From contig RPFO01002001.1 in the NCBI GenBank assembly GCA_009746045.1, positions 1 through 38,839 of the forward strand: DNA of 38,839 nucleotides, in the 5' to 3' direction. Both the position numbers and the translations under genes were made by a program. Source of the stretch: Mesostigma viride (taxonomy: Eukaryota; Streptophyta; Mesostigmatophyceae; Mesostigmatales; Mesostigmataceae). Of the stretch, positions 23,293 through 34,821 are shown piece by piece; the first letter of the stretch is position 1; each line of letters begins with the position of its first letter. The notes under the pieces were generated by a model. It was not told where the DNA came from and did no database searches. It saw only the letters and a program-made list of their open reading frames with translations.

Positions 23293-23544
23293 ATGAAGTC
23301 ATAGTGGGCACCACGGAGTCATGCTATGTTTTAATTTTTTCAATTTAATAATGGGAATGACGGATGGTGCATGTGTGAACAAAGGAATGAAAGGATTGCC
23401 ACTCAATGAATATTAATTAATGATGAAAATGGGAGTTTGCATGGGAGTGTTTGGTCCTTATGGCTGGCTTGCAAAAAGCAGTACCCAAATTTCGAAGTAT
23501 TTGACAGCGAAATATCTGTAAAGTATATCGCATGGTATAATTAA

Positions 23545-23548
23545 TTAA
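23545..23548. other. TTAA target-site duplication, left
   Basis: This TTAA directly precedes CCCGTG. It pairs with the right-hand TTAA and with the single TTAA at the same place in the other three U units. Confidence 0.88.
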
Positions 23549-23589
23549 CCCGTGTTTTTTTTTTTAGAACGCGATATACTGCGTTGTAA
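23549..23589 (+). repeat. Left terminal inverted repeat of the TTAA element
   Basis: CCCGTG, eleven T, then an AGAACGCGATATACTGCG stretch. It matches the complement of the right end apart from a longer T-run and a few changes that weaken the inner palindrome. Confidence 0.8.
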
Positions 23590-24702
23590 GCTATTTATAG
23601 AACACGTCATAACATCTAGGGAAAATTTTTTTTCATAGTCATGTGTATACTTTCCTGAAAGCCCATAAATCAAAGGATTTTTTGAGCTACTCAGACCTAC
23701 AATATGCTAATTCATTAGAGAGATACACTGGTTTGAATACAGGGGGGTCTGGCCATGACCGCGATTTGTTGACCCTAGGTCACAAGTCATGTGCTTATTC
23801 ACAAATGGTTCATGAAAAAAATCTGGCTTCTTGCACGAGCTATGGGCAACATATGCAGGCTCTGTGAAACAAAACTCAGGCCCATTGGGCCACTGGAGCT
23901 ATTTTTTATTAGCATTACAATTGCAACGCAGTACAACGCAGTGGGAAAAATGAGAGCCCTTCACAACATGACCCAACGACACGAGCCCCATAAACGGGGA
24001 TATCATGAGCTAGGAGGGTCAAAACGTTGATAACAGGTGTTGTATAAGTTATACAGCATCAAACATGCATCAAACATCATGACTGGATGACATAATATGA
24101 CTGAATCAGGCAGCCATAGCCAAAGCATCATCCACTCTCACAACGTGTTGAGCACATGCCTCGTGGGAAGGGAGGCACTGGGTTTTCATTCCATAACGTG
24201 TGCAATACTGAAAGAAAGCGGCATGTGTAATGCAAGGCTTGGATAGGTTGAGTGATCCATGAGCTTACATGCAGGCAAAGATGACGCTGGAATGCATGCT
24301 AGCAAATGGTGGCAAGATGCTAACAACGCATGATTATACACCATGATTATGGGCACCTAGCTTATCTTCTTGCACAATCAACGCAGTATAAACCATCAAT
24401 ATCCAATCCTCACGATATATGCACGGCTTGACGACGTATAAAGCACCTAAATACTGCACAACTGCAGCCTGCTATGGCTGACATGCAAGCAACGTCGAGT
24501 AGGATGGCGGTCTTAGAGAGGCTGGGCAGAGGTCGGCAGAAATAAGTGGAAAACTGGCAGAAACTAGGTAGAAACACGATATACTTACGCCTGCAAGCAC
24601 TATTGAGCCGGTGGCAGAGGCCATTTCCAGGGAAATACAGCATACCGTAGCAATAGCCACGGTCACGCCTTACGCTATTTGCAGGCACCATCATGCCCGG
24701 AG

Positions 24703-25119
24703 CTACCCAATAAAAGTCTGCACAAATCTCGGTTTAGCCGAGAGTCCGGGCGTTCGGAATGAATAAACATGTGTTAAGAAGTCGAAACACCATGGAAATA
24801 CCAAGCATGGTGCCGCAGCAGACCCGAGTCTTGGCGTAATAATATGTATGCCGGTTTCCAGGGGTTCCGCATGAAAGTTGGGTGAGAAACTGGAAAAATC
24901 TACGTTTCCTTTGCCCCAGTACCTCAACAAACTCGTAGAAACTTCATTATCAACCTTTGAACGCATCATCATGGTCGTGCCACCCAACAGCCACTGAAAT
25001 TCGCGCGAAAACTGGCGAGATCTACCTGCCGCCATCGCCGTCGTCTTCACCTTCGTCCCGCGAAAATGCCTGATTTCAGTGGTACATATTTGTTTGCAGC
25101 TGTCACAAAAAAAATCCAA
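24703..25119 (-). CDS. Uncharacterised open frame inside the TTAA element (doubtful)
   Basis: This 138-codon frame has a TTG as its first listed start, so a real start is not evident. The frame continues upstream without a clear ATG. Its N-terminal part reads DFFCDSCKQICTTEIRHFRG, a Cys-x2-Cys followed by a His that loosely recalls a BED-type zinc finger of DNA transposons, but the second His is not convincing and the rest matches nothing I know. It is far too short for a piggyBac transposase and lacks a visible catalytic Asp triad. It may be a remnant of a gene carried by the element, or chance. Read it as a low-confidence candidate only. Confidence 0.12.
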   Translation of the reverse strand: MDFFCDSCKQICTTEIRHFRGTKVKTTAMAAGRSRQFSREFQWLLGGTTMMMRSKVDNEVSTSLLRYWGKGNVDFSSFSPNFHAEPLETGIHIITPRLGSAAAPCLVFPWCFDFLTHVYSFRTPGLSAKPRFVQTFIG

Positions 25120-25223
25120 AAAATACCAGGATTTTTTCTTGAGTTGTACGGGATGTAAGGAGGCCGTCCACCGAGTTTCAGACCGAAAATCTCGTATCTA
25201 CTGTGCCTGCCACGTGTCAGATT

Positions 25224-25286
25224 ACAACGCGATACATCGCGTTCTAACCCTACAACGCGATACATCGCGTTGTAAAAAAACACGGG
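25224..25286 (-). repeat. Right terminal inverted repeat with duplicated palindrome
   Basis: A near-perfect palindrome (arms ACAACGCGAT and ATCGCGTTGT around AC) lies at 25252-25273. A second copy with a slightly damaged right arm lies at 25224-25245, a period of 28 bp. Seven A and CACGGG complete the end. Such subterminal repeats are typical transposase-binding arrangements, an inference here. Confidence 0.8.
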
Positions 25287-25290
25287 TTAA
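25287..25290. other. TTAA target-site duplication, right
   Basis: This TTAA directly follows CACGGG, after which the U tail resumes with TGAATGGTACGCTG exactly as in the uninterrupted copies. Confidence 0.88.
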
Positions 25291-26072
25291 TGAATGGTAC
25301 GCTGAAATTCATTGTGCGGGCTCTCTCTGCATGTGATAAACAATTTTAGCTTTGAGGGCATGCAACAAGGCATGCTAGCATTAAAATGAAATTAAATTAT
25401 AACATGACTAGTGGGGAGATCATGTACGACATGTAGCATAATTACGTACATGGCCACAATTGTGCCAATCAGGGCCCTCCTCTAGGTAGACTGTGCTAGG
25501 CAATTACAATTAGACAAATAAGGTCATTCAAAAAGGTTTAATTCTTCACCTACCTCCATCCATCCAGCAAGGGAATATGTTAGCCAGTGCTACATGATGA
25601 TCTCCCAACGGAGTCATGTTATGATGCGAAATAGTTCAGGATAAAATTTGTCAGAATTTCACTGGCGATACGAACGTAACGAAATTTCCAAGTATCCGAC
25701 GCCGAAATATCATTGTTGTATCGAATGGTATGCTGAAATGATTCATTGTGGTTCTGTCCGAGCTGACAAATTTGTCAGAAATTTCATTTTCGATACGAAC
25801 GTGACGAAATTTCCAAGTATCTCACGCTAGTCGGAGAGCTTCCACGGTGTTCACGGGGAAGGGTCCGTTGCGCGTGGCGCACGGCGGCGGTTCGTCCCGG
25901 TCGGAATCGTCCGCTCGCGCGTCCTCCGTGGAAGGGTCTTGGCGCGTCGCGCGGGCCGGTGCGGTTGGCGCCCAGAAGGTCGACTATCGGCCTCTGGGCC
26001 GCTAGCGGCGAGTCACGTCCTCTCAAGTCGGGGAGGGGGGGCGATAGCCCCCCCTCCCCCACTTTTTTCTTG

Positions 26073-28255
26073 TTGCCCTTTATACTACTTTTTGGCTGCG
26101 CAAACTCTTCCGCAAACTCTTCCGGCAAACGTTGTCCGTACACTAGTAGCGCGAAAATCGGAACGCAAAATTTGTTTCCACAAAATCTTTCAGCAAATCG
26201 TGTCCGTAGGCTTTCTAGCGGCCTGTCACCGCGTAGCGTCCGGCGCCCAAACTCTTCTAAGACGAGTAGCCAAACAACCTCCAGCCAATTTCGCCAGCAT
26301 TAGAGGAAATATACGTAACGGCTGAGTAACGGTCTAATACATTTAGTAGCTCAGCGTAGGAGCGAGCCAAAACGATGCGTGCCAAGTTGAGCTTGAAATT
26401 GGCCTAGGCGTTTGGAACGGACGAGGGAAATTGGCAGGGAAAACGGCGAGGAGAGGACCGATTCAAGGGGTATTTGGCGGTTGCTGGCAAAAAGCGAGAA
26501 AGCTGACGGACGGATCTGACGTACTGACATAACAGGTTTAGTTGCGGTTCGGTTCAGCCACCGGCTTCCCAAAATAGGCCAGCAAACCGTCCGGCACCAT
26601 GAGTTTGCATGGAATCGAGGCGTAATCCAGGGGATCACAGGCTGTGGCCGGCCGTACAGGTTCGGCTGTCTTGCTAGTGGGCGGGCTGTGTGAGCGGGAG
26701 TGTACGGCTGTGCTGGTACTCGCCGTTGAGGCACAAAAAGCCGTTGAGGCACAGAATCTGCCAAGTAGCGGGGGTTCGGGGGCGGAGCCCCCGATCTTGT
26801 TGCCCTTTATACTACTTTTTGGCTGCGCCATTTGTTCCGCAAACTCTTCCGGCAAACGTTGTCCGTACCCGAGTAGCGCGAAAATCCGAACGCCAAATTT
26901 GTTTACGCAAAATCTTTACGCAGATCGCGGCCGTAGGCTTTCTAGCGGCCTGTCACCGCGTAGCGTCTGGCGCCGAAACTTTTCTCAACACGGAACTCAA
27001 ACAAATACCTGCCAACCGTCAATCAGTAAAAGCGTTTCTTGTTGAAACTGCCGTAACCTCCGCATAACGGTCTTATTTTCCAAGTAGCTAAGCGCCAAAG
27101 CCTTGCGTTCCGAGTGGAGCTTGAAATTGGCCTAGGCGTTTGGAACGGACGAGGGAAATTGGCAAGGAAAACGGCGAGGAGAGGACCGATTCAAGGGGTA
27201 TTTGGCGGTTGCTGGCAAAAAGCGAGAAAGCTGACGGACGGACCAGACCTACTGACAGACCAGGTTTAGTTGCGGTTCGGTTCAGCCACCGGCTTCCCAA
27301 AATAGGCCAGCAAACCGTCCGGCACCATGAGTTTGCATGGAATCGTGGCGTAATCCATGGAATCACAGGCTGTGGCCGGCCGTACAGGTTCGGCTGTCTT
27401 GCTAGTGGGCGGGCTGTGTAAGCGGGAGTGTACGGCTGTGCTGGTACTCGCCGTTGAGGCACAAAAAGCCGTTGAGGCACAGAATCTGCCAAGTAGCGGG
27501 GGTTCGGGGGCGGAGCCCCCGATCTTGTTGCCCTTTATACTACTTTTTGGCTGCGCCAATTGTTCCGCAAACTCTTCCGGCAAACGTTGTCCGTACCCAA
27601 GTAGCGCAAAAATCCGAACGCGCAATTTGTTTCCGCAAAATCTTTACGCAGATCCCATCCGTAGGCTTTCTAGCGGCCTGTCACCGCGTAGCGTCTGGCG
27701 CCCAAACTTTTCTCAACACGGAACTCAAACAAATACCTGCCAACCGTCAATCAGTAAAAGCGTTTCGACTAGAAACGGCCGTAACCTCCTCGTAACCGTG
27801 AATTTTTCCGAGTAGCTAAGCGCCAAAGCCTTGCGTTCCGAGTTGAGCTTGAAATTGGCCTAGGCGTTTGGAACGGACGAGGGAAATTGGCAAGGAAAGC
27901 GGCGAGGAGAGGACCGATTCAAGGGGTATTTGGCGGTTGCTGGCAAAAAGTGAGGAATCTGACGGACGGACCTGACGTGCTGACATACCAGGTTTAGTTG
28001 CGGTTCGGTTCAGCCACCGGCTTCCCAAAATAGGCCAGCAACCCGTCCGGCACCATGAGTTTGCATGGAATCGTGGCGTAATCCATGGAATCACAGGCTG
28101 TGGCCGGCCGTACAGGTTCGGCTGTCTTGCTAGTGGGCGGGCTGTGTAAGCGGGAGTGTACGGCTGTGCTGGTACTCGCCGTTGAGGCACAAAAAGCCGT
28201 TGAGGCACAGAATCTGCCAAGTAGCGGGGGTTCGGGGGCGGAGCCCCCGATCTTG
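26073..28255 (+). repeat. Array 2, monomers 1-3 (A, B, C)
   Basis: The first monomer is subtype A, as is the last monomer of array 1 on the far side of the U block. It follows the U4 terminus (T6, CTTG) with no spacer. Monomer 3 has an intermediate right half (GTGAGGAATCTGACGG and AACCCGTCCGG), a state shared with the two D monomers. Confidence 0.9.
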
Positions 28256-31200
28256 TTGCCCTTTATACTACGATTATGGTCCGCCAATTGTTCCGCAAAC
28301 TCTTCCGGCAAACGTTGTCCGTACCCTAGTAGCGCAAAAATCCGAACGCACAATTTGTTTCCACAAAATCTTTCAGCAGATCGCGTCCGTAGGCTTTCTA
28401 GCGGCCTGTCACCGCGTAGCGTCCGGCACCCAAACTCTTCTAAGACGGGAACTCAAACAAATACCCCGTGACGACAGTAGTAGTCAGTAAAACAGACTAA
28501 AACGGCCGTTACCTGCGCGTAACGGTCCAGAACTCCGAGTTTCTAAGCTCCGTAGCTATCGACGACGATGCGTGCCAAGTTCAGCTTGAAATTGGCCTAG
28601 GCGTTTGGGCCGGACGAGGGAAATTGGCGAGGAAAACGGCGAGGAGAGGACCGATTCAAGTGGTATTTGGCGGTTGCTGGCAAAAAGTGAGGAATCTGAC
28701 GGACGGACCTGACGTGCTGACATACCAGGTTTAGTTGCGGTTCGGTTCAGCCACCGGCTTCCCAAAATAGGCCAGCAACCCGTCCGGCACCATGAGTTTG
28801 CATGGAATCGTGGCGTAATCCATGGAATCACAGGCTGTGGCCGGCCGTACAGGTTCGGCTGTCTTGCTAGTGGGCGGGCTGTGTAAGCGGGAGTGTACGG
28901 CTGTGCTGGTACTCGCCGTTGAGGCACAAAAAGCCGTTGAGGCACAGAATCTGCCAAGTAGCGGGGGTTCGGGGGCGGAGCCCCCGATCTTGTTGCCCTT
29001 TATACTACTTTTTGGCTGCGCCATTTGTTCCGCAAACTCTTCCGGCAAACGTTGTCCGTACCCGAGTAGCGCGAAAATCCGAACGCCAAATTTGTTTACG
29101 CAAAATCTTTACGCAGATCGCGGCCGTAGGCTTTCTAGCGGCCTGTCACCGCGTAGCGTCTGGCGCCGAAACTTTTCTCAACACGGAACTCAAACAAATA
29201 CCTGCCAACCGTCAATCAGTAAAAGCGTTTCTTGTTGAAACTGCCGTAACCTCCGCATAACGGTCTTATTTTCCAAGTAGCTAAGCGCCAAAGCCTTGCG
29301 TTCCGAGTGGAGCTTGAAATTGGCCTAGGCGTTTGGAACGGACGAGGGAAATTGGCAAGGAAAACGGCGAGGAGAGGACCGATTCAAGGGGTATTTGGCG
29401 GTTGCTGGCAAAAAGCGAGAAAGCTGACGGACGGACCAGACCTACTGACAGACCAGGTTTAGTTGCGGTTCGGTTCAGCCACCGGCTTCCCAAAATAGGC
29501 CAGCAAACCGTCCGGCACCATGAGTTTGCATGGAATCGTGGCGTAATCCATGGAATCACAGGCTGTGGCCGGCCGTACAGGTTCGGCTGTCTTGCTAGTG
29601 GGCGGGCTGTGTAAGCGGGAGTGTACGGCTGTGCTGGTACTCGCCGTTGAGGCACAAAAAGCCGTTGAGGCACAGAATCTGCCAAGTAGCGGGGGTTCGG
29701 GGGCGGAGCCCCCGATCTTGTTGCCCTTTATACTACTTTTTGGCTGCGCAAACTCTTCCGCAAACTCTTCCGGCAAACGTTGTCCGTACACTAGTAGCGC
29801 GAAAATCGGAACGCAAAATTTGTTTCCACAAAATCTTTCAGCAAATCGTGTCCGTAGGCTTTCTAGCGGCCTGTCACCGCGTAGCGTCCGGCGCCCAAAC
29901 TCTTCTAAGACGAGTAGCCAAACAACCTCCAGCCAATTTCGCCAGCATTAGAGGAAATATACGTAACGGCGGAGTAACGGTCTAATACATTTAGTAGCTC
30001 AGCGTAGGAGCGAGCCAAAACGATGCGTGCCAAGTTGAGCTTGAAATTGGCCTAGGCGTTTGGAACGGACGAGGGAAATTGGCAGGGAAAACGGCGAGGA
30101 GAGGACCGATTCAAGGGGTATTTGGCGGTTGCTGGCAAAAAGCGAGAAAGCTGACGGACGGATCTGACGTACTGACATAACAGGTTTAGTTGCGGTTCGG
30201 TTCAGCCACCGGCTTCCCAAAATAGGCCAGCAAACCGTCCGGCACCATGAGTTTGCATGGAATCGAGGCGTAATCCAGGGGATCACAGGCTGTGGCCGGC
30301 CGTACAGGTTCGGCTGTCTTGCTAGTGGGCGGGCTGTGTGAGCGGGAGTGTACGGCTGTGCTGGTACTCGCCGTTGAGGCACAAAAAGCCGTTGAGGCAC
30401 AGAATCTGCCAAGTAGCGGGGGTTCGGGGGCGGAGCCCCCGATCTTGTTGCCCTTTATACTACTTTTTGGCTGCGCAAACTCTTCCGCAAACTCTTCCGG
30501 CAAACGTTGTCCGTACACTAGTAGCGCGAAAATCGGAACGCAAAATTTGTTTCCACAAAATCTTTCAGCAAATCGTGTCCGTAGGCTTTCTAGCGGCCTG
30601 TCACCGCGTAGCGTCCGGCGCCCAAACTCTTCTAAGACGAGTAGCCAAACAACCTCCAGCCAATTTCGCCAGCATTAGAGGAAATATACGTAACGGCTGA
30701 GTAACGGTCTAATACATTTAGTAGCTCAGCGTAGGAGCGAGCCAAAACGATGCGTGCCAAGTTGAGCTTGAAATTGGCCTAGGCGTTTGGAACGGACGAG
30801 GGAAATTGGCAGGGAAAACGGCGAGGAGAGGACCGATTCAAGGGGTATTTGGCGGTTGCTGGCAAAAAGCGAGAAAGCTGACGGACGGATCTGACGTACT
30901 GACATAACAGGTTTAGTTGCGGTTCGGTTCAGCCACCGGCTTCCCAAAATAGGCCAGCAAACCGTCCGGCACCATGAGTTTGCATGGAATCGAGGCGTAA
31001 TCCAGGGGATCACAGGCTGTGGCCGGCCGTACAGGTTCGGCTGTCTTGCTAGTGGGCGGGCTGTGTGAGCGGGAGTGTACGGCTGTGCTGGTACTCGCCG
31101 TTGAGGCACAAAAAGCCGTTGAGGCACAGAATCTGCCAAGTAGCGGGGGTTCGGGGGCGGAGCCCCCGATCTTGTTGCCCTTTATACTACTTTTTGGCTG

Positions 31201-32629
31201 CGCAAACTCTTCCGCAAACTCTTCCGGCAAACGTTGTCCGTACACTAGTAGCGCGAAAATCGGAACGCAAAATTTGTTTCCACAAAATCTTTCAGCAAAT
31301 CGTGTCCGTAGGCTTTCTAGCGGCCTGTCACCGCGTAGCGTCCGGCGCCCAAACTCTTCTAAGACGAGTAGCCAAACAACCTCCAGCCAATTTCGCCAGC
31401 ATTAGAGGAAATATACGTAACGGCTGAGTAACGGTCTAATACATTTAGTAGCTCAGCGTAGGAGCGAGCCAAAACGATGCGTGCCAAGTTGAGCTTGAAA
31501 TTGGCCTAGGCGTTTGGAACGGACGAGGGAAATTGGCAGGGAAAACGGCGAGGAGAGGACCGATTCAAGGGGTATTTGGCGGTTGCTGGCAAAAAGCGAG
31601 AAAGCTGACGGACGGATCTGACGTACTGACATAACAGGTTTAGTTGCGGTTCGGTTCAGCCACCGGCTTCCCAAAATAGGCCAGCAAACCGTCCGGCACC
31701 ATGAGTTTGCATGGAATCGAGGCGTAATCCAGGGGATCACAGGCTGTGGCCGGCCGTACAGGTTCGGCTGTCTTGCTAGTGGGCGGGCTGTGTGAGCGGG
31801 AGTGTACGGCTGTGCTGGTACTCGCCGTTGAGGCACAAAAAGCCGTTGAGGCACAGAATCTGCCAAGTAGCGGGGGTTCGGGGGCGGAGCCCCCGATCTT
31901 GTTGCCCTTTATACTACTTTTTGGCTGCGCCATTTGTTCCGCAAACTCTTCCGGCAAACGTTGTCCGTACCCGAGTAGCGCGAAAATCCGAACGCCAAAT
32001 TTGTTTACGCAAAATCTTTACGCAGATCGCGGCCGTAGGCTTTCTAGCGGCCTGTCACCGCGTAGCGTCTGGCGCCGAAACTTTTCTCAACACGGAACTC
32101 AAACAAATACCTGCCAACCGTCAATCAGTAAAAGCGTTTCTTGTTGAAACTGCCGTAACCTCCGCATAACGGTCTTATTTTCCAAGTAGCTAAGCGCCAA
32201 AGCCTTGCGTTCCGAGTGGAGCTTGAAATTGGCCTAGGCGTTTGGAACGGACGAGGGAAATTGGCAAGGAAAACGGCGAGGAGAGGACCGATTCAAGGGG
32301 TATTTGGCGGTTGCTGGCAAAAAGCGAGAAAGCTGACGGACGGACCAGACCTACTGACAGACCAGGTTTAGTTGCGGTTCGGTTCAGCCACCGGCTTCCC
32401 AAAATAGGCCAGCAAACCGTCCGGCACCATGAGTTTGCATGGAATCGTGGCGTAATCCATGGAATCACAGGCTGTGGCCGGCCGTACAGGTTCGGCTGTC
32501 TTGCTAGTGGGCGGGCTGTGTAAGCGGGAGTGTACGGCTGTGCTGGTACTCGCCGTTGAGGCACAAAAAGCCGTTGAGGCACAGAATCTGCCAAGTAGCG
32601 GGGGTTCGGGGGCGGAGCCCCCGATCTTG
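28256..32629 (+). repeat. Array 2, monomers 4-9 (D, B, A, A, A, B)
   Basis: The D monomer is 737 bp and starts TTGCCC followed by TATACTACGATTATGGTCCG. It has its own middle section (CCCCGTGACGACAGTAG) and GTTTGGGCCGG in place of GTTTGGAACGG. The A monomer at 29721 carries the variant ACGGCGGAGTAACGG, also seen in array 1 at 3221-3946; the other A copies have ACGGCTGAGTAACGG. The six monomers form one period of a possible higher-order repeat, because D, B, A recurs at 32630. Confidence 0.9.
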
Positions 32630-34821
32630 TTGCCCTTTATACTACGATTATGGTCCGCCAATTGTTCCGCAAACTCTTCCGGCAAACGTTGTCCGTACCC
32701 TAGTAGCGCAAAAATCCGAACGCACAATTTGTTTCCACAAAATCTTTCAGCAGATCGCGTCCGTAGGCTTTCTAGCGGCCTGTCACCGCGTAGCGTCCGG
32801 CACCCAAACTCTTCTAAGACGGGAACTCAAACAAATACCCCGTGACGACAGTAGTAGTCAGTAAAACAGACTAAAACGGCCGTTACCTGCGCGTAACGGT
32901 CCAGAACTCCGAGTTTCTAAGCTCCGTAGCTATCGACGACGATGCGTGCCAAGTTCAGCTTGAAATTGGCCTAGGCGTTTGGGCCGGACGAGGGAAATTG
33001 GCGAGGAAAACGGCGAGGAGAGGACCGATTCAAGTGGTATTTGGCGGTTGCTGGCAAAAAGTGAGGAATCTGACGGACGGACCTGACGTGCTGACATACC
33101 AGGTTTAGTTGCGGTTCGGTTCAGCCACCGGCTTCCCAAAATAGGCCAGCAACCCGTCCGGCACCATGAGTTTGCATGGAATCGTGGCGTAATCCATGGA
33201 ATCACAGGCTGTGGCCGGCCGTACAGGTTCGGCTGTCTTGCTAGTGGGCGGGCTGTGTAAGCGGGAGTGTACGGCTGTGCTGGTACTCGCCGTTGAGGCA
33301 CAAAAAGCCGTTGAGGCACAGAATCTGCCAAGTAGCGGGGGTTCGGGGGCGGAGCCCCCGATCTTGTTGCCCTTTATACTACTTTTTGGCTGCGCCATTT
33401 GTTCCGCAAACTCTTCCGGCAAACGTTGTCCGTACCCGAGTAGCGCGAAAATCCGAACGCCAAATTTGTTTACGCAAAATCTTTACGCAGATCGCGGCCG
33501 TAGGCTTTCTAGCGGCCTGTCACCGCGTAGCGTCTGGCGCCGAAACTTTTCTCAACACGGAACTCAAACAAATACCTGCCAACCGTCAATCAGTAAAAGC
33601 GTTTCTTGTTGAAACTGCCGTAACCTCCGCATAACGGTCTTATTTTCCAAGTAGCTAAGCGCCAAAGCCTTGCGTTCCGAGTGGAGCTTGAAATTGGCCT
33701 AGGCGTTTGGAACGGACGAGGGAAATTGGCAAGGAAAACGGCGAGGAGAGGACCGATTCAAGGGGTATTTGGCGGTTGCTGGCAAAAAGCGAGAAAGCTG
33801 ACGGACGGACCAGACCTACTGACAGACCAGGTTTAGTTGCGGTTCGGTTCAGCCACCGGCTTCCCAAAATAGGCCAGCAAACCGTCCGGCACCATGAGTT
33901 TGCATGGAATCGTGGCGTAATCCATGGAATCACAGGCTGTGGCCGGCCGTACAGGTTCGGCTGTCTTGCTAGTGGGCGGGCTGTGTAAGCGGGAGTGTAC
34001 GGCTGTGCTGGTACTCGCCGTTGAGGCACAAAAAGCCGTTGAGGCACAGAATCTGCCAAGTAGCGGGGGTTCGGGGGCGGAGCCCCCGATCTTGTTGCCC
34101 TTTATACTACTTTTTGGCTGCGCAAACTCTTCCGCAAACTCTTCCGGCAAACGTTGTCCGTACACTAGTAGCGCGAAAATCGGAACGCAAAATTTGTTTC
34201 CACAAAATCTTTCAGCAAATCGTGTCCGTAGGCTTTCTAGCGGCCTGTCACCGCGTAGCGTCCGGCGCCCAAACTCTTCTAAGACGAGTAGCCAAACAAC
34301 CTCCAGCCAATTTCGCCAGCATTAGAGGAAATATACGTAACGGCTGAGTAACGGTCTAATACATTTAGTAGCTCAGCGTAGGAGCGAGCCAAAACGATGC
34401 GTGCCAAGTTGAGCTTGAAATTGGCCTAGGCGTTTGGAACGGACGAGGGAAATTGGCAGGGAAAACGGCGAGGAGAGGACCGATTCAAGGGGTATTTGGC
34501 GGTTGCTGGCAAAAAGCGAGAAAGCTGACGGACGGATCTGACGTACTGACATAACAGGTTTAGTTGCGGTTCGGTTCAGCCACCGGCTTCCCAAAATAGG
34601 CCAGCAAACCGTCCGGCACCATGAGTTTGCATGGAATCGAGGCGTAATCCAGGGGATCACAGGCTGTGGCCGGCCGTACAGGTTCGGCTGTCTTGCTAGT
34701 GGGCGGGCTGTGTGAGCGGGAGTGTACGGCTGTGCTGGTACTCGCCGTTGAGGCACAAAAAGCCGTTGAGGCACAGAATCTGCCAAGTAGCGGGGGTTCG
34801 GGGGCGGAGCCCCCGATCTTG
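32630..34821 (+). repeat. Array 2, monomers 10-12 (D, B, A)
   Basis: This is a second D-B-A block, 4374 bp after the first, with the same D-specific features and no obvious differences by eye. It indicates duplication of a multi-monomer block rather than of single monomers. Confidence 0.9.

Larger units (their letters stand above)
23549..25286. mobile_element. Non-autonomous piggyBac-like DNA transposon (1738 bp)
   Basis: The element begins CCCGTG plus a T-run and ends in an A-run plus CACGGG, with imperfect terminal inverted repeats of about 40 bp that include an ACGCGAT word. It is flanked by TTAA at 23545-23548 and 25287-25290. U1, U2 and U3 give three empty sites with a single TTAA (7854, 12542, 17239), which proves the insertion and the duplication. 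TTAA target sites and ends beginning CCC are hallmarks of the piggyBac superfamily. No transposase-sized frame is present, so it would depend on an enzyme supplied in trans. The interior is not recognised. Confidence 0.85.
4674..26072 (+). repeat. Tandem array of four long composite units (U1-U4)
   Basis: Four head-to-tail copies start with TCCCCTA followed by a GTAACTACG motif and end with the GCGATAGC-loop hairpin and CTTG. Unit lengths are 3956, 4695, 4697 and 8051 bp. U2 and U3 are almost identical. U1 differs by small substitutions, a shorter minisatellite and a rearranged alpha-beta junction. The excess length of U4 is accounted for by a 1738-bp TTAA insertion, a minisatellite duplication of about 1.4 kb and about 190 bp of extra subrepeats. 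The block replaces nothing: it lies between two subtype A monomers at a monomer boundary. Confidence 0.93.
18022..26072 (+). mobile_element. Unit U4 (8051 bp, expanded)
   Basis: Order: alpha 18022-18828, beta left flank 18829-19931, minisatellite 19932-23292, tail 23293-26072, the tail interrupted by a piggyBac-like element at 23549-25286. The 5' end reads CCCCTAATG where the others read CCCCTACTAG. Alpha lacks the AACT/TAAG tract and instead carries 121-122-bp subrepeats (about 18527-18813) like those of the tail. Its CTTG at 26069-26072 passes directly into the first monomer of array 2, whereas U1 to U3 pass into another U. Confidence 0.6.

Noticed and set aside
4674-26072. LTR retrotransposon with long direct repeats
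   Set aside because: No TG...CA ends, primer-binding site, polypurine tract or gag/pol frames; four direct copies are in simple tandem with no internal coding region.
26351-26764. Repeated 133-137-codon minus-strand frame in the 727-bp monomers and its overlapping plus-strand partners
   Set aside because: No recognisable domain; frames change with one-base indels between copies; frames on both strands overlap and run through the terminal hairpin into the next monomer.
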